64,000 nucleotides of DNA from Antedon mediterranea (Eukaryota > Echinodermata > Crinoidea > Comatulida > Antedonidae). The stretch covers positions 22,252,501 through 22,316,500 of the forward strand of contig NC_092672.1 in the NCBI RefSeq assembly GCF_964355755.1, read 5' to 3'. The position numbers were made by a program, and so were the translations under genes. The notes beneath the pieces are model-generated. The model searched no databases. It saw nothing but the letters and a program-made list of their open reading frames with translations, and was not told the DNA's origin. Below are positions 47,801 through 57,497 of this stretch, one piece after another (within the stretch, counting starts at the first letter, position 1; each line of letters starts with the position of its first letter).

Positions 47801-48753
47801 TTTAATTAAAGGAGTCTTTAATAGAAGGAAGACCTGTATAGTACTAACAACCATTGAAACATGTGTCTACTATTAATTCACTTACCAGCAGGTTCTGAGA
47901 GAGGATTAATCAAAACAAGATCATCTGTATTGATCCAATCTGTTTGAGTACACAGCACTGGATAGCCAGCATGACCACGTATCACAACCTCCTAGACAAT
48001 GAAGTTACAAGCAATATTTAAAATACATTATATAGAATACTTAGTAGCAAGGTTGGGTTGTTGACATAGATGGTATGCTTCCCTCCCCTCCTTACCTCAC
48101 AATTATATTTTGTGTCTATAATCTTGCCATCACTAAAACATGAATCAACACATGCTGGAACCCAAACCTCTTACCTGGCCATTAGATTTAGTGACTATAA
48201 TCTTGCCATCACTAAAACATGAATCAACACACGCTGGAACCCAAACCTCTTACCTGGCCATTAGATTTAGTGACTATAATCTTGCCATCACTAAAACATG
48301 AATCAACACATGCTGGAACCCAAACCTCTTACCTGGCCATTAGATTTAGTGACTATAATCTTGCCATCACTAAAACATGAATTAACACATGCTGGAACCC
48401 AAACCTCTTACCTGGCCATTCGATTTAGTGACTGTAATCTTGCCATCACTAAAACATGAATTAACACATGCTCGAACCCAAACCTCTTACCTGGCCATTA
48501 GATTTAGTGACTATAATCTTGCCATCACTAAAACATGAATTAACACACGCTGAAACCCAAACCTCTTACCTGGCCATTAGATTTAGTGACTGTAATCTTG
48601 CCATTACTAAAACATGAATTAACACACACTGGAACCCAAACCTCTTACCTGGCCATTAGATTTAGTGACTGTAATCTTGCCATCACTAAAACATGAATTG
48701 ACATATGCTCGAACCCAAACCTCTTTTTCATCATGTATCCACACCATTAACCC
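29193..48753 (-). CDS. MYO19: Class XIX-like unconventional myosin heavy chain
   Basis: Twenty-one exons join in consistent phase (5' to 3'): 48649-48753, 47886-47991, 46977-47116, 45260-45373, 44849-44909, 44640-44693, 43763-43832, 43498-43600, 42687-42884, 41592-41679, 38980-39166, 38310-38499, 37840-37950, 36983-37159, 35969-36061, 35506-35559, 34825-35003, 31880-32069, 31023-31149, 30233-30375, 29193-29879: 1,058 codons plus TAA. Motor motifs in order: P-loop GESGSGK, switch I NSSRFGK, switch [18 protein letters not shown]1-helix [14 protein letters not shown] converter and three IQ-like motifs follow. The motor closely resembles vertebrate MYO19 ([33 protein letters not shown]), an actin motor on mitochondria. 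The tail differs: acidic repeats and a C-terminal hydrophobic helix. A short upstream exon may be missing; an in-frame ATG is at 48745-48747. Confidence 0.85.
30301..30950. repeat. 110-bp array built from the 5' edge of a myosin IQ exon, about 6 copies
   Basis: Starts inside the genuine exon 30233-30375 and continues into the upstream intron. Each unit repeats the exon's first ~75 bp (e.g. GCATACTGTATGACACG on plus) together with the acceptor CTACAACATATC and ~35 bp of intron. Spacing is 110 bp (30301, 30411, 30521, 30631), then about 108. Confidence 0.95.
31880..32069 (-). CDS. MYO19: Myosin converter exon
   Basis: 190 bp encoding [13 protein letters not shown] to [14 protein letters not shown], the conserved end of the motor where FGKTKIFLR leads into the lever arm. 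It joins 34825-35003 by splitting an Arg codon (AG/A). The 77-bp array begins about 40 bp upstream of its acceptor. Confidence 0.88.
32110..33740. repeat. 77-bp minisatellite, about 21 copies
   Basis: Units contain CACTGGCAAGTATGTTAGTA and a (TA)-rich block. Spacing is 77 bp with 2-4-bp variation in the TATATA block. It lies in the intron upstream of the converter exon. Plus-strand open frames here are repeat translations. Confidence 0.95.
33840..33912 (-). tRNA. tRNA gene or tRNA-like sequence, apparent anticodon ATT
   Basis: A 73-nt minus-strand sequence starting GCCCCAGTGGTCTAATGGTT, with D-arm and A box (GGTCTAATGG), a perfect 5-bp anticodon stem TCTGC/GCAGA around loop ATATTAA, and B box GGGTTTGAATC. 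The acceptor pairs five of seven positions with an A discriminator. A T5 run two bases after the 3' end fits a Pol III terminator. The T-stem has one mismatch and the acceptor one, and A at loop position 32 is unusual. The body looks Glu/Asp-type, yet the loop reads ATT (Asn). It may be a pseudogene or SINE head. It lies in a myosin intron on the gene's strand. Confidence 0.5.
34204..34860. repeat. ~126-bp array built from the 3' edge of a myosin exon, 5-6 copies
   Basis: The genuine copy is the end of exon 34825-35003 (GCTTCCCTACCAG/GTCAGC on minus). Downstream copies, at lower coordinates, each repeat ~35 bp of exon, an intact GTCAGC donor and ~85 bp of intron. GTCATAGATGGG recurs at 34251 and 34377. 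Confidence 0.93.
35735..35940. repeat. 22-bp minisatellite, about 9 copies
   Basis: TGGTGTTACTACAGTGTTAG-type units with G/T variation, in a myosin intron. Confidence 0.85.
38310..38499 (-). CDS. MYO19: Myosin switch II and relay exon
   Basis: 190 bp. Encodes [13 protein letters not shown], then [12 protein letters not shown] (switch II) and [19 protein letters not shown] (relay helix). The relay sequence is among the most conserved parts of the motor and is nearly the vertebrate class XIX form. The Arg codon is split with exon 38980-39166. Confidence 0.92.
39529..41537. repeat. 49-bp minisatellite, about 41 copies, with internal 980-bp duplication
   Basis: Unit AAAGGTTGCAACTACTTTAA plus GCTAAACTATAAATACTG and the rest. 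Rare variants recur 980 bp (20 units) apart: ACTTAAAGATCG near 40211 and 41191, TACTTTATGC near 40152 and 41132, ATAAAAACTG near 40390 and 41370. The intron lies between exons 38980-39166 and 41592-41679. Confidence 0.95.
41878..42246. repeat. 77-bp minisatellite, about 5 copies
   Basis: TTCACTGATGTTTACTGTCC recurs at 41878, 41947, 42024, 42101 and 42178, so one unit is 69 bp and the others 77. It is intronic and adjoins the next array. Confidence 0.93.
42341..42745. repeat. 81-bp array built from the 3' edge of a myosin exon, 5 copies
   Basis: The genuine unit holds the last ~58 bp of exon 42687-42884 (encoding [14 protein letters not shown]) and its donor AAA/GTAAGA. Four more units follow downstream in the intron at 81-bp spacing (42341, 42422, 42503, 42584, 42665), each with exon-derived sequence and an intact donor. 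Confidence 0.95.
44640..44693 (-). CDS. MYO19: Short myosin exon with NAGNAG acceptor
   Basis: 51 or 54 bp (encodes [17 protein letters not shown]). The acceptor reads ACCAGCAG on minus, so two AGs three bases apart can be used, giving or dropping one alanine. Both choices keep frame with 44849-44909. Confidence 0.8.
45260..45373 (-). CDS. MYO19: Myosin P-loop exon
   Basis: 38 codons, phase 0 at both ends: [11 protein letters not shown] to [14 protein letters not shown]. The nucleotide-binding GESGSGKT is split, with the Thr at the start of exon 44849-44909. The upstream intron contains the 1.1-kb TTAA-flanked element. Confidence 0.92.
45533..46666. mobile_element. 1.13-kb non-autonomous DNA transposon flanked by TTAA
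   Basis: Ends AATGGACCTGAAATGG and its complement CCATTTCAGGTCCATT, flanked on both sides by TTAA (45529-45532 and 46667-46670). Inverted similarity extends ~30 bp. TTAA target duplication is typical of piggyBac and Kolobok superfamilies. No transposase frame is present. It lies in a myosin intron. Confidence 0.75.
47043..47575. repeat. ~94-bp array built from the 5' edge of a myosin exon, about 6 copies
   Basis: Begins inside exon 46977-47116. Each unit repeats ~72 bp of exon (minus GTAGATACCACACTCAGACT region) with the acceptor TTCATAG and ~20 bp of intron. AAGTAACAAG recurs at about 47045, 47139, 47231, 47325, 47421 and 47513. Confidence 0.94.
48100..48720. repeat. 79-bp array built from the 3' edge of the first visible myosin exon, about 7 copies
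   Basis: The genuine exon end (48649-48720) encodes [15 protein letters not shown] and donor CAG/GTAAGA. Units at 79-bp spacing downstream repeat it with the same donor. Several copies would encode [16 protein letters not shown]. Confidence 0.95.
48649..48753 (-). CDS. MYO19: First recognised myosin exon, SH3-like N-terminal segment
   Basis: 35 codons, phase 0: [18 protein letters not shown] and [10 protein letters not shown], the usual myosin N-terminal beta-barrel pattern. Acceptor TTTCAG at 48754-48759. Translation may begin at the ATG of codon 3 or in an unseen exon further upstream. Confidence 0.75.
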
Positions 48754-49094
48754 CTGAAAGTACAGTAAACAGTTCATTATTCAATTCAATCAACTTTAAT
48801 TATCCACAATCTGATTCTTTTGGTTGTGGCAGACTCACAAATGTAAACAAACATTTAAAACAAATGTTTAAAATACACATGTATACAAATTATTGCTAAA
48901 GAGTAATTTTTGTAAAGTCTAACAGCTTTCAGAATAAATTATTTTCTGTAGCGCTCAGTACATGTCTTTCTGAAGAATTCACTTGGAGCTTTGAGGATTA
49001 ATTAATATGTATTGAAAAGAGGATGTGTTTCATTTTGAAGGATCTAATAGTAATTATTCTGTATATAATTCTTTATGTTAAAACCATTCATGAA

Positions 49095-49310
49095 TACGTA
49101 CATGTGCGATGTTTCAACTTGTTTTTAACAAGTCAGGCAATGACTATTTGTAATAGTCTGTGATTTTCCGAAGTTCTTTGCCTTTTTAGGGGGCGCTAAT
49201 CTACTGTACAACTAGCAAAGCTACAGTACTCCTAGCAACTACTAACATCTAGTCAGTTGCCAGATGAAGACTTTTTAAAAACAAGTTGAAACGTTGCACA
49301 TATGTACGTA
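49095..49310. mobile_element. ~215-bp MITE with TA target
   Basis: Inverted ends TACGTACATGTGCGATGTTT and, at the other side, complement of TACGTACATATGTGCAACGT. The similarity extends through TTTCAACTTGTTTTTA. Ends begin with TA, which fits a Tc1/mariner-type target. No coding capacity. Confidence 0.7.
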
Positions 49311-49960
49311 TTATTTTTAAACAATCTACTGACTTAAAGAAGGGCTAGACAGATGGAATTAGTAAATTAACCAGCCAATGTGTGGGTAACCATTTCATTC
49401 CATGTTTTAATACCCTAATGAATAACTGTGACAAGTGTCAGAATGTTCACTTCAGGTCTACTAAAAGTAGGCCTACTATGCATGACAGAGAGAATATCAA
49501 CAGCATTTTCCTTTACCTTTTTAAAACGACATGCTGGTTTCTTTTTAACTTGGGGTGGAAAGCATCTAGGCCTAGATTTAGTAATAATCTGAAAAAAATA
49601 GCGAAATTCAAAATTTTTACAAACAAATTTTTATGAACATATAACCACTTGTGACCTAGCCTAGCTAGGAATTTAAATGGTTAGCAGAAAAGTGTAGTCG
49701 GTCTGATTTGATTTGAATTGATTAGAAAATCATCATAAAAAATACATACAAAAGAAAGTGATAACATAAATTACTGACATTACAAATAATACAATTATAA
49801 AAGATTTTGCAGGATAGCTCAAAAAGCTTAGGCCTAAATAAACATTCATCCCTTTAGTACCAAACAAATATTGACCAGAACCAGCAATCAGCAACGCTCC
49901 ATACCGAACACCCGATTTTATCGGAACCAAAATAAAACGTTATCGATTTTACCATTATAT
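49311..49960. other. Non-coding stretch upstream of the myosin
   Basis: No recognised gene. The minus-strand frame 49733-49930 is hydrophobic by AT-richness and has no supporting feature. A myosin 5' exon could lie here, for instance a short ATG frame near 49960 ending at ATG/GTAAAA, but this cannot be supported. Confidence 0.3.
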
Positions 49961-49984
49961 CAAACATAAAACTACCGCATTGGG

Positions 49985-50115
49985 CCCTGCGCTAATATGA
50001 TCGGGCCCAGCAAATGAGACGATAGAGACCAAACTGGTTCCTAACACATGAGACGATCGGGCCAACGCATGAGACGATTGGGACCACGTTTTCTGGGCCC
50101 AAGACGATCGGGCAG
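49985..50115. repeat. Irregular repeat of GAGACGATCGGGCC
   Basis: Four to five degenerate copies of a ~14-bp GC-rich motif (TGATCGGGCCC, GAGACGATCGGGCCA, GAGACGATTGGGACC, AGACGATCGGGCAG). It may be part of the adjacent repeat-ended transposon family. Confidence 0.55.
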
Positions 50116-50181
50116 CAAATAAAAACAATTTACTGTGATAACCGACCTAGACTTAGGTTAGGCCTAATATAGTAATAATAC

Positions 50182-51001
50182 GATTTTGATCCAAGTCGGC
50201 CCTAAACCGTCTCGGGCAAAGTCAAGTCGGCCCCAAGTCAAGTCGGCCCGTAGTCAAGTCGGCCCCAAGTCAACTCGGCCTCAAGTCAACTCGGCCAAAA
50301 AATAATCGGTCAACTCGGCCCCATTAAAGTATGGAACGCAAAAAGTGCAAATGAAGGGGATTGATAAAATAATATTTCTTCAAAATTGTTTAACTATGAA
50401 TAATTCTGACTTTTAATGAATATTAATATTTAGACAATAATATATTTAGCAAAAAAAATAGGAATGATTTCACCAACTTTCCTTTATTTACGTTTAATAA
50501 AATTTCAAATTGCACAATTGAAAACAATTTGTAGCTGCGCCTCCCTGCGCGTTTGGCAGCTTTTTCGATATCTACAACTGCTATGTGTTTTCGCTGACCG
50601 GGGGATTCCCCTTTTTTAAAAACGCAAAGCATGGACAAAAACGATGTACGATCATTTTTTCTATGGCCAAATGTGATGAAACGTAGGCCTCCGTCCGTAA
50701 CACGCGGGTACTTCTATTCATATCGGCAATGAGTTAATTTTTTTATATGATATTATTTAATTATATTATATTTTTTATTTCTTCATTTTTTAGAGTGGAT
50801 AGGCCTAAGCCTAGTAATAATCAAAATAACATTAAGTACTTTTTGCGTTCCATATTTTATTGTGGCCGAGTTGACCGATTAGTTTTTGGCCGAGTTGACG
50901 TGAGGCCGAGTTGACTTGAGGCCGAGTTGACTTGGGGCCGACTTGACGTGGGGCCAACTTGACTTTGGCCGAGACGGTTGGGGCCGACTTGACCTGCACC
51001 C
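50182..51001. mobile_element. ~820-bp element with ~150-bp inverted repeats made of a short tandem motif
   Basis: Left arm 50192-50345 and right arm 50857-50991 are inverted copies: CAAGTCGGCCC, AACCGTCTCGG, then runs of AAGTCAAGTCGGCCCC-type 16-17-bp units, ending at ATGGAACGCAAAAAGT. A possible 8-bp flanking duplication AATAATAC is at 50174-50181 and 51002-51009, but it is low complexity. A short minus frame inside (50423-50638) is not recognised. Confidence 0.7.
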
Positions 51002-51082
51002 AATAATACCCTACCCAGGCCTACCTACCTAGCCTAGCTAGGCCTAGAGGCTACTCTAGGGCCAGGCTATAGTAGTATATAG

Positions 51083-54000
51083 GGCGCTACTGCAGTTTCG
51101 CACCACACCGTTATATCTTTGATTTCTCACCAAAACTTTCCTTTTTCAAACTCACAACATAATATTATGCAACATGTTTATACGATGCGACCACTTACGA
51201 AGTAATTTTTTTTAAATAACAATACTTTTCAAACATTTTAAACCATACTGAACTCGGAAGAGTCTAAATGTCATCCGTCAGGGCACCTATTTATTTTACG
51301 CATGCGCACTTAATTCCTTGGATAGATGGACCGCAATTCATAGATCGTATTTTACCATTTGCACAATTATTCGATTATTACAGTGTAAGTGCAACGCGAT
51401 GGTGAAAGTTGTTCTCGTTTTACCTTTGTAATTTTCATGCAATTCCACTACAAAACCATGAATCATAATTTTAGCGTACTGTTGCAAAATTTTAATCTTC
51501 GAATAATCATAATTTGCTTATATTTAGTAATTTTATTGCGTCACGGCACCTAGTTAGCTCAGTGCTGAGTTAGCTACATGCACTGAGTTACCATACGTTG
51601 TTCGGTTCGATATGAACGAAGGTCTGAATTCACTATGAATCTGGTAGTGCCCTGACGGATGATAAGTATTAATTGTCATCCGTCAGGGCACCTATATAGT
51701 TAACATACACGTTGTTTTCCGTTAACATACACGTTGTTAATTCACTCTGTGTAACTGGTAGTGCCCTGACGAATGATAAGTATTAATTGTCAACCGTCAG
51801 GGCACCTAAATAGTTAACATACACGTTGTTAATTCACTGTGTAAGGTAGTGCCCTCCCGGATGATAAGTATTAATTGTCATCCGTCAGGGCACCTAAATA
51901 GTTAACATACACGTTGTTAATTCACTGTGTAACGTAGTGCCCTGACGGATGATAAGTATTAATTGTCATCCGTCAGGGCACCTATATAGTTAACATACAC
52001 GTTGTTAATTCACTGTGTAACGTAGTGCCCCTGACGGATGATAGGTATTAATTGTAATCCGTCAGTTACCATACGTTGTTCGGTTCGATATGAACGAAGG
52101 TCTGAATTCATTATGAATCTGGTAGTGCCCTGACGGATGATAAGTATTAATTGTCATCCGTCAGGGCACCTAAATAGTTAACATACACGTTATTAATTCA
52201 CTCTGTGTAACTGGTAGTGCCCTGACGGATGATAAGTATTAATTGTCATCCGTCAGGGCACCTAAATAGTTAACATACACGTTGTTAATTCACTGTGTAA
52301 CGTAGTGCCCTGACGGATGATAAGTATTAATTGTCATCCGTCAGGGCACCTATATAGTTAACATACACGTTGTTAATTCACTCTGTGTAACTGGTAGTGC
52401 CCTGACGGATGATAAGTATTAATTGTCATCCGTCAGGGCACCTAAATAGTTAACATACACGTTGTTAATTCACTGTGTAACGTAGTGCCCTGACGGATGA
52501 TAAGTATTAATTGTCATCCGTCAGGGCACCTAAATAGTTAACATACACGTTGTTAATTCACTATGAATCTGGTAGTGCCCTCGACGGATGATAAGTATTA
52601 ATTGTCATCCGTCAGGGCACCTAAATAGTTAACATACACGTTGCTAATTCACTGTGTGTAACTGGTAGTGCCCTGACGGATGATATAAGTATTAGGCCTA
52701 ATTGTCATCCGTCAGGGCACCTAAATAGTTAACATACACGTTGCTAATTCACTGTGTGTAACTGGTAGTGCCCTGACGGATGATATAAGTATTAGGCCTA
52801 ATTGTCATCCGTCAGGGCACCTAAATAGTTAACATACACGTTGCTAATTCACTGTGTGTAACTGGTAGTGCCCTGACGGATGATATAAGTATTAGGCCTA
52901 ATTGTCATCCGTCAGGGCACCTAAATAGTTAACATACACGTTGCTAATTCACTGTGTGTAACTGGTAGTGCCCTGACGGATGATATAAGTATTAGGCCTA
53001 ATTGTCATCCGTCAGGGCACCTAAATAGTTAACATACACGTTGCTAATTCACTGTGTGTAACTGGTAGTGCCCTGACGGATGATTTCCATAAGTATTAGG
53101 CCTAATTGTCATCCGTCAGGGCACCTAAATAGTTAACATACACGTTGTTAATTCACTGTGTAACGTAGTGCCCCTGACGGATGATAGGTATTAATTGTAA
53201 TCCGTCAGTTACCATACGTTGTTCGGTTCGATATGAACGAAGGTCTGAATTCATTATGAATCTGGTAGTGCCCTGACGGATGATAAGTATTAATTGTCAT
53301 CCGTCAGGGCACCTAAATAGTTAACATACACGTTATTAATTCACTCTGTGTAACTGGTAGTGCCCTGACGGATGATAAGTATTAATTGTCATCCGTCAGG
53401 GCACCTAAATAGTTAACATACACGTTGTTAATTCACTGTGTAACGTAGTGCCCTGACGGATGATAAGTATTAATTGTCATCCGTCAGGGCACCTATATAG
53501 TTAACATACACGTTGTTAATTCACTCTGTGTAACTGGTAGTGCCCTGACGGATGATAAGTATTAATTGTCATCCGTCAGGGCACCTAAATAGTTAACATA
53601 CACGTTGTTAATTCACTGTGTAACGTAGTGCCCTGACGGATGATAAGTATTAATTGTCATCCGTCAGGGCACCTAAATAGTTAACATACACGTTGTTAAT
53701 TCACTATGAATCTGGTAGTGCCCTCGACGGATGATAAGTATTAATTGTCATCCGTCAGGGCACCTAAATAGTTAACATACACGTTGCTAATTCACTGTGT
53801 GTAACTGGTAGTGCCCTGACGGATGATATAAGTATTAGGCCTAATTGTCATCCGTCAGGGCACCTAAATAGTTAACATACACGTTGCTAATTCACTGTGT
53901 GTAACTGGTAGTGCCCTGACGGATGATATAAGTATTAGGCCTAATTGTCATCCGTCAGGGCACCTAAATAGTTAACATACACGTTGCTAATTCACTGTGT

Positions 54001-57000
54001 GTAACTGGTAGTGCCCTGACGGATGATATAAGTATTAGGCCTAATTGTCATCCGTCAGGGCACCTAAATAGTTAACATACACGTTGCTAATTCACTGTGT
54101 GTAACTGGTAGTGCCCTGACGGATGATATAAGTATTAGGCCTAATTGTCATCCGTCAGGGCACCTAAATAGTTAACATACACGTTGCTAATTCACTGTGT
54201 GTAACTGGTAGTGCCCTGACGGATGATTTCCATAAGTATTAGGCCTAATTGTCATCCGTCAGGGCACCTAAATAGTTAACATACACGTTGTTAATTCACT
54301 GTGTAACGTAGTGCCCTGACGGATGATAAGTATTAATTGTCATCCGTCAGGGCACCTAAATAGTTAACATACACGTTGTTAATTCACTATGAATCTGGTA
54401 GTGCCCTGACGGATGATAAGTATTAATTGTCATCCGTCAGGGCACCTAAATAGTTAACATACACGTTGTTAATTCACTATGAATCTGGTAGTGCCCTGAC
54501 GGATGATAAGTATTAATTGTCATCCGTCAGGGCACCTAAATAGTTAACATACACGTTGCTAATTCACTGTGTGTAACTGGTAGTGCCCTGACGGATGATA
54601 TAAGTATTAGGCCTAATTGTCATCCGTCAGGGCACCTAAATAGTTAACATACACGTTGCTAATTACTACGTTACACAGTGAATTAACAACGTGTATGTTA
54701 ACTATTTAGGTGCCCTGACGGATGACAATTAATACTTATCATCCGTCAGGGCACTACCAGTTACACAGAGTGAATTAATAACGTGTATGTTAACTATATA
54801 GGTGCCCTGACGGATGACAATTAATACTTATCATCCGTCAGGGCACTACGTTACACAGTGAATTAACAACGTGTATGTTAACTATATACAGTAGGTGCCC
54901 TGGCGGATGACAATTAATACCTATCATCCGTCAGGGCACTAACAGTTTCACAGAGTGAATTAATAACGTGTATGCTAACTATATATGTGCCCTGACGGAT
55001 GGCAATTAATCCTTATCATCCGTCAGGGCACTACCAGTTAGGCCTATACAGTGAATTAACAACATGATATGTTAACTTTATAGGTGCCCTGACGGATGAC
55101 AATTAATACTTATCATCCGTCAGGGCACTACGTTACACAGTGAATTAACAACGTGTATGTTAACTATTTAGGTGCCCTGACGGATGACAATTAATACTTT
55201 TCATCCGTCAGGGCACTAACAGTTTCACAGTGAATTAGCAATGTGTATGGTAACTATATAAGGTGCCCTGACGGATTACAATTAATACCTATCATCCGTC
55301 AGGGGCACTACGTTACACAGTGAATTAACAACGTGTATGTTAACTATATAGGTGCCCTGACGGATGACAATTAATACTTATCATCCGTCAGGGCACTACG
55401 TTACACAGTGAATTAACAACGTGTATGTTAACTATTTAGGTGCCCTGACGGATGACAATTAATACTTATCATCCGTCAGGGCACTACGTTACACAGTGAA
55501 TTAACAACGTGTATGTTAACTATTTAGGTGCCCTGACGGATGACAATTAATACTTATCATCCGTCAGGGCACTACCAGTTACACAGAGTGAATTAATAAC
55601 GTGTATGTTAACTATATAGGTGCCCTGACGGATGACAATTAATACTTATCATCCGTCAGGGCACTACCAGTTAGGCCTACACAGTGAATTAACAACATGA
55701 TATGTTAACTTTATAGGTGCCCTGCCTGACGGATGACAATTAATACTTATCATCCGTCAGGGCACTACGTTACACAGTGAATTAACAACGTGTATGTTAA
55801 CTATATAGGTGCCCTGACGGATGACAATTAATACTTTTCATCCGTCAGGGCACTACCAGTTTCACAGTGAATTAGCAACGTGTATGTTAACTATATAGGT
55901 GCCCTGACGGGTGACAATTAATACTTATCATCCGTCAGGGCACTACCAGTTACACAGAGTGAATTAATAACGTGTATGTTAACTATTTAGGTGCCCTGAC
56001 GGATGACAATTAATACTTATCATCCGTCAGGGCACTACCAGATTCTTAGTGAATTAACAACGTGTATGTTAACTATTTAGGTGCCCTGACGGATGACAAT
56101 TAATACTTATCATCCGTCAGGGCACTACGTTACACAGTGAATTAACAACGTGTATGTTAACTATTTAGGTGCCCTGACGGATGACAATTAATACTTTTCA
56201 TCCGTCAGGGCACTACCAGTTTCACAGTGAATTAGCAACGTGTATGTTATAATAACTATTATAGGTGCCCTGACGGATGACAATTAATACTTATCATTCG
56301 TCAGGGCACTACCAGTTACACAGAGTGAATTAACAACGTGTATGTTAACGGAAAACAACGTGTATGTTAACTATATAGGTGCCCTGACGGATGACAATTA
56401 ATACTTATCATCCGTCAGGGCACTACCAGATTCATAGTGAATTCAGACCTTCGTTCATATCGATATCCGAACAACGTATGCTAACTCAGTGCATGTAGCT
56501 AACTCAGGACTGAGCTAACTAGGTGCCGTGACGCAATAAAATATAAGCAAATTATGATTATCCGAAGATTAAAATTTTGCAACAGACGCTAAAAGTATGA
56601 TTCATGGTTTTGTAGTGGAATTGCATGAACATTACAAAGGTAAAACGAGAACAACTTTCACCATCGCGTTGCACTTACACTGTAATACTAACAGTAATCG
56701 AATAATTGTGCAAATGGTAAAATACGATCTATGAATTGCGGTCCATCTATCCAAGGAATTAAGTGCGCATGCGTAAAATATATAGGTGCCCTGACGGATG
56801 ACATTTAGACTCTTCCACTGAACTCGCTGTCAACACACTGCGAAATGTTCGCCATCTTATTATATTTATCACTTAATTGCCAGAATGTATGCTTCATTTT
56901 CCCCAAAAAAATGTAGAAACTATAGAAGGCAGTGTTATAAAATACGATTACACAATATATATATGCTTATTTAGTTTTGAAAGGCAAGAATGTTTTCAGC

Positions 57001-57242
57001 TGGCGAAATAGAGGTTAAATTAATATTTTCTGATTCTAAAATGGCCACAGTTCGATCAAAGTATTCGCGGAAAAAGAGCGGTTTTGAAAGGCATTTTTTA
57101 TTGTGATAAAGGTAATATATCGGTGGCTAAATCATGGGAACATGTTACAGAATGGCCCAAAACTGTATGATGTGGGTGTGAGAAAAAAAATTAAGCGAGA
57201 AGTCGAAGATATAACAGTGTGGTGCGAAACTGCAGTGGCGCC
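51083..57242. mobile_element. Outer DNA transposon with 8-bp target duplication, split by the foldback element
   Basis: Inverted ends GGCGCTACTGCAGTTTCGCA at 51083 and complement at 57242, similar over ~50 bp (CACCACACCGTTATATCTT). Flanked by identical GTATATAG at 51075-51082 and 57243-57250. Subtracting the nested element leaves ~590 bp with no coding capacity. An 8-bp duplication fits hAT- or P-type elements; the superfamily is not decided. Confidence 0.82.
51256..56816. mobile_element. 5.56-kb foldback transposon made of palindromic tandem units, 9-bp target duplication
   Basis: Perfect 35-bp outer inverted ends starting GGAAGAGTCTAAATGTCATC, flanked by ACTGAACTC at 51247-51255 and 56817-56825. 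Inside each end is ~370 bp of unique subterminal sequence. The rest is tandem ~90-110-bp units, each carrying a perfect 16-bp stem GTGCCCTGACGGATGA/TCATCCGTCAGGGCAC around a ~13-base loop. Unit orientation flips at about 54664, so the whole element is one giant inverted repeat (arms 3.4 and 2.15 kb). A 9-bp duplication and GG...CC ends fit Mutator-like elements. Tandem-repeat arms recall foldback and sea-urchin TU elements. No transposase. Confidence 0.9.
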
Positions 57243-57497
57243 GTATATAGGCCTAGCCTAGCCTAACTGGGGCCTACTAGGCCTAGCTAGGCCTAGATTT
57301 ATTGGACCTGACCTGCATTATCCTACATAATTGCCTGTACCTAGCCTAGCTAGGCGCCGCCTAGTAATTGCATTAATTTAGTAACTTACTTTTTTGCCTA
57401 CTGGAATGTAATTATTGCTTTTTTCCATCAAAATAGTTGTCATTTTGATAGGCGCGCCTCCTCTCACTTCCCCTGAACAGTTTTTTTCAATAACACC

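Noticed and set aside
50423-50638. 71-codon minus frame as a transposase fragment
   Set aside because: Only a short basic stretch (KRAGRRSYK) is suggestive. No conserved transposase motif.
51256-56816. CRISPR-like array of palindromic repeats with spacers
   Set aside because: Spacers are not unique, units reverse orientation, the context is eukaryotic, and target duplications show a transposon.
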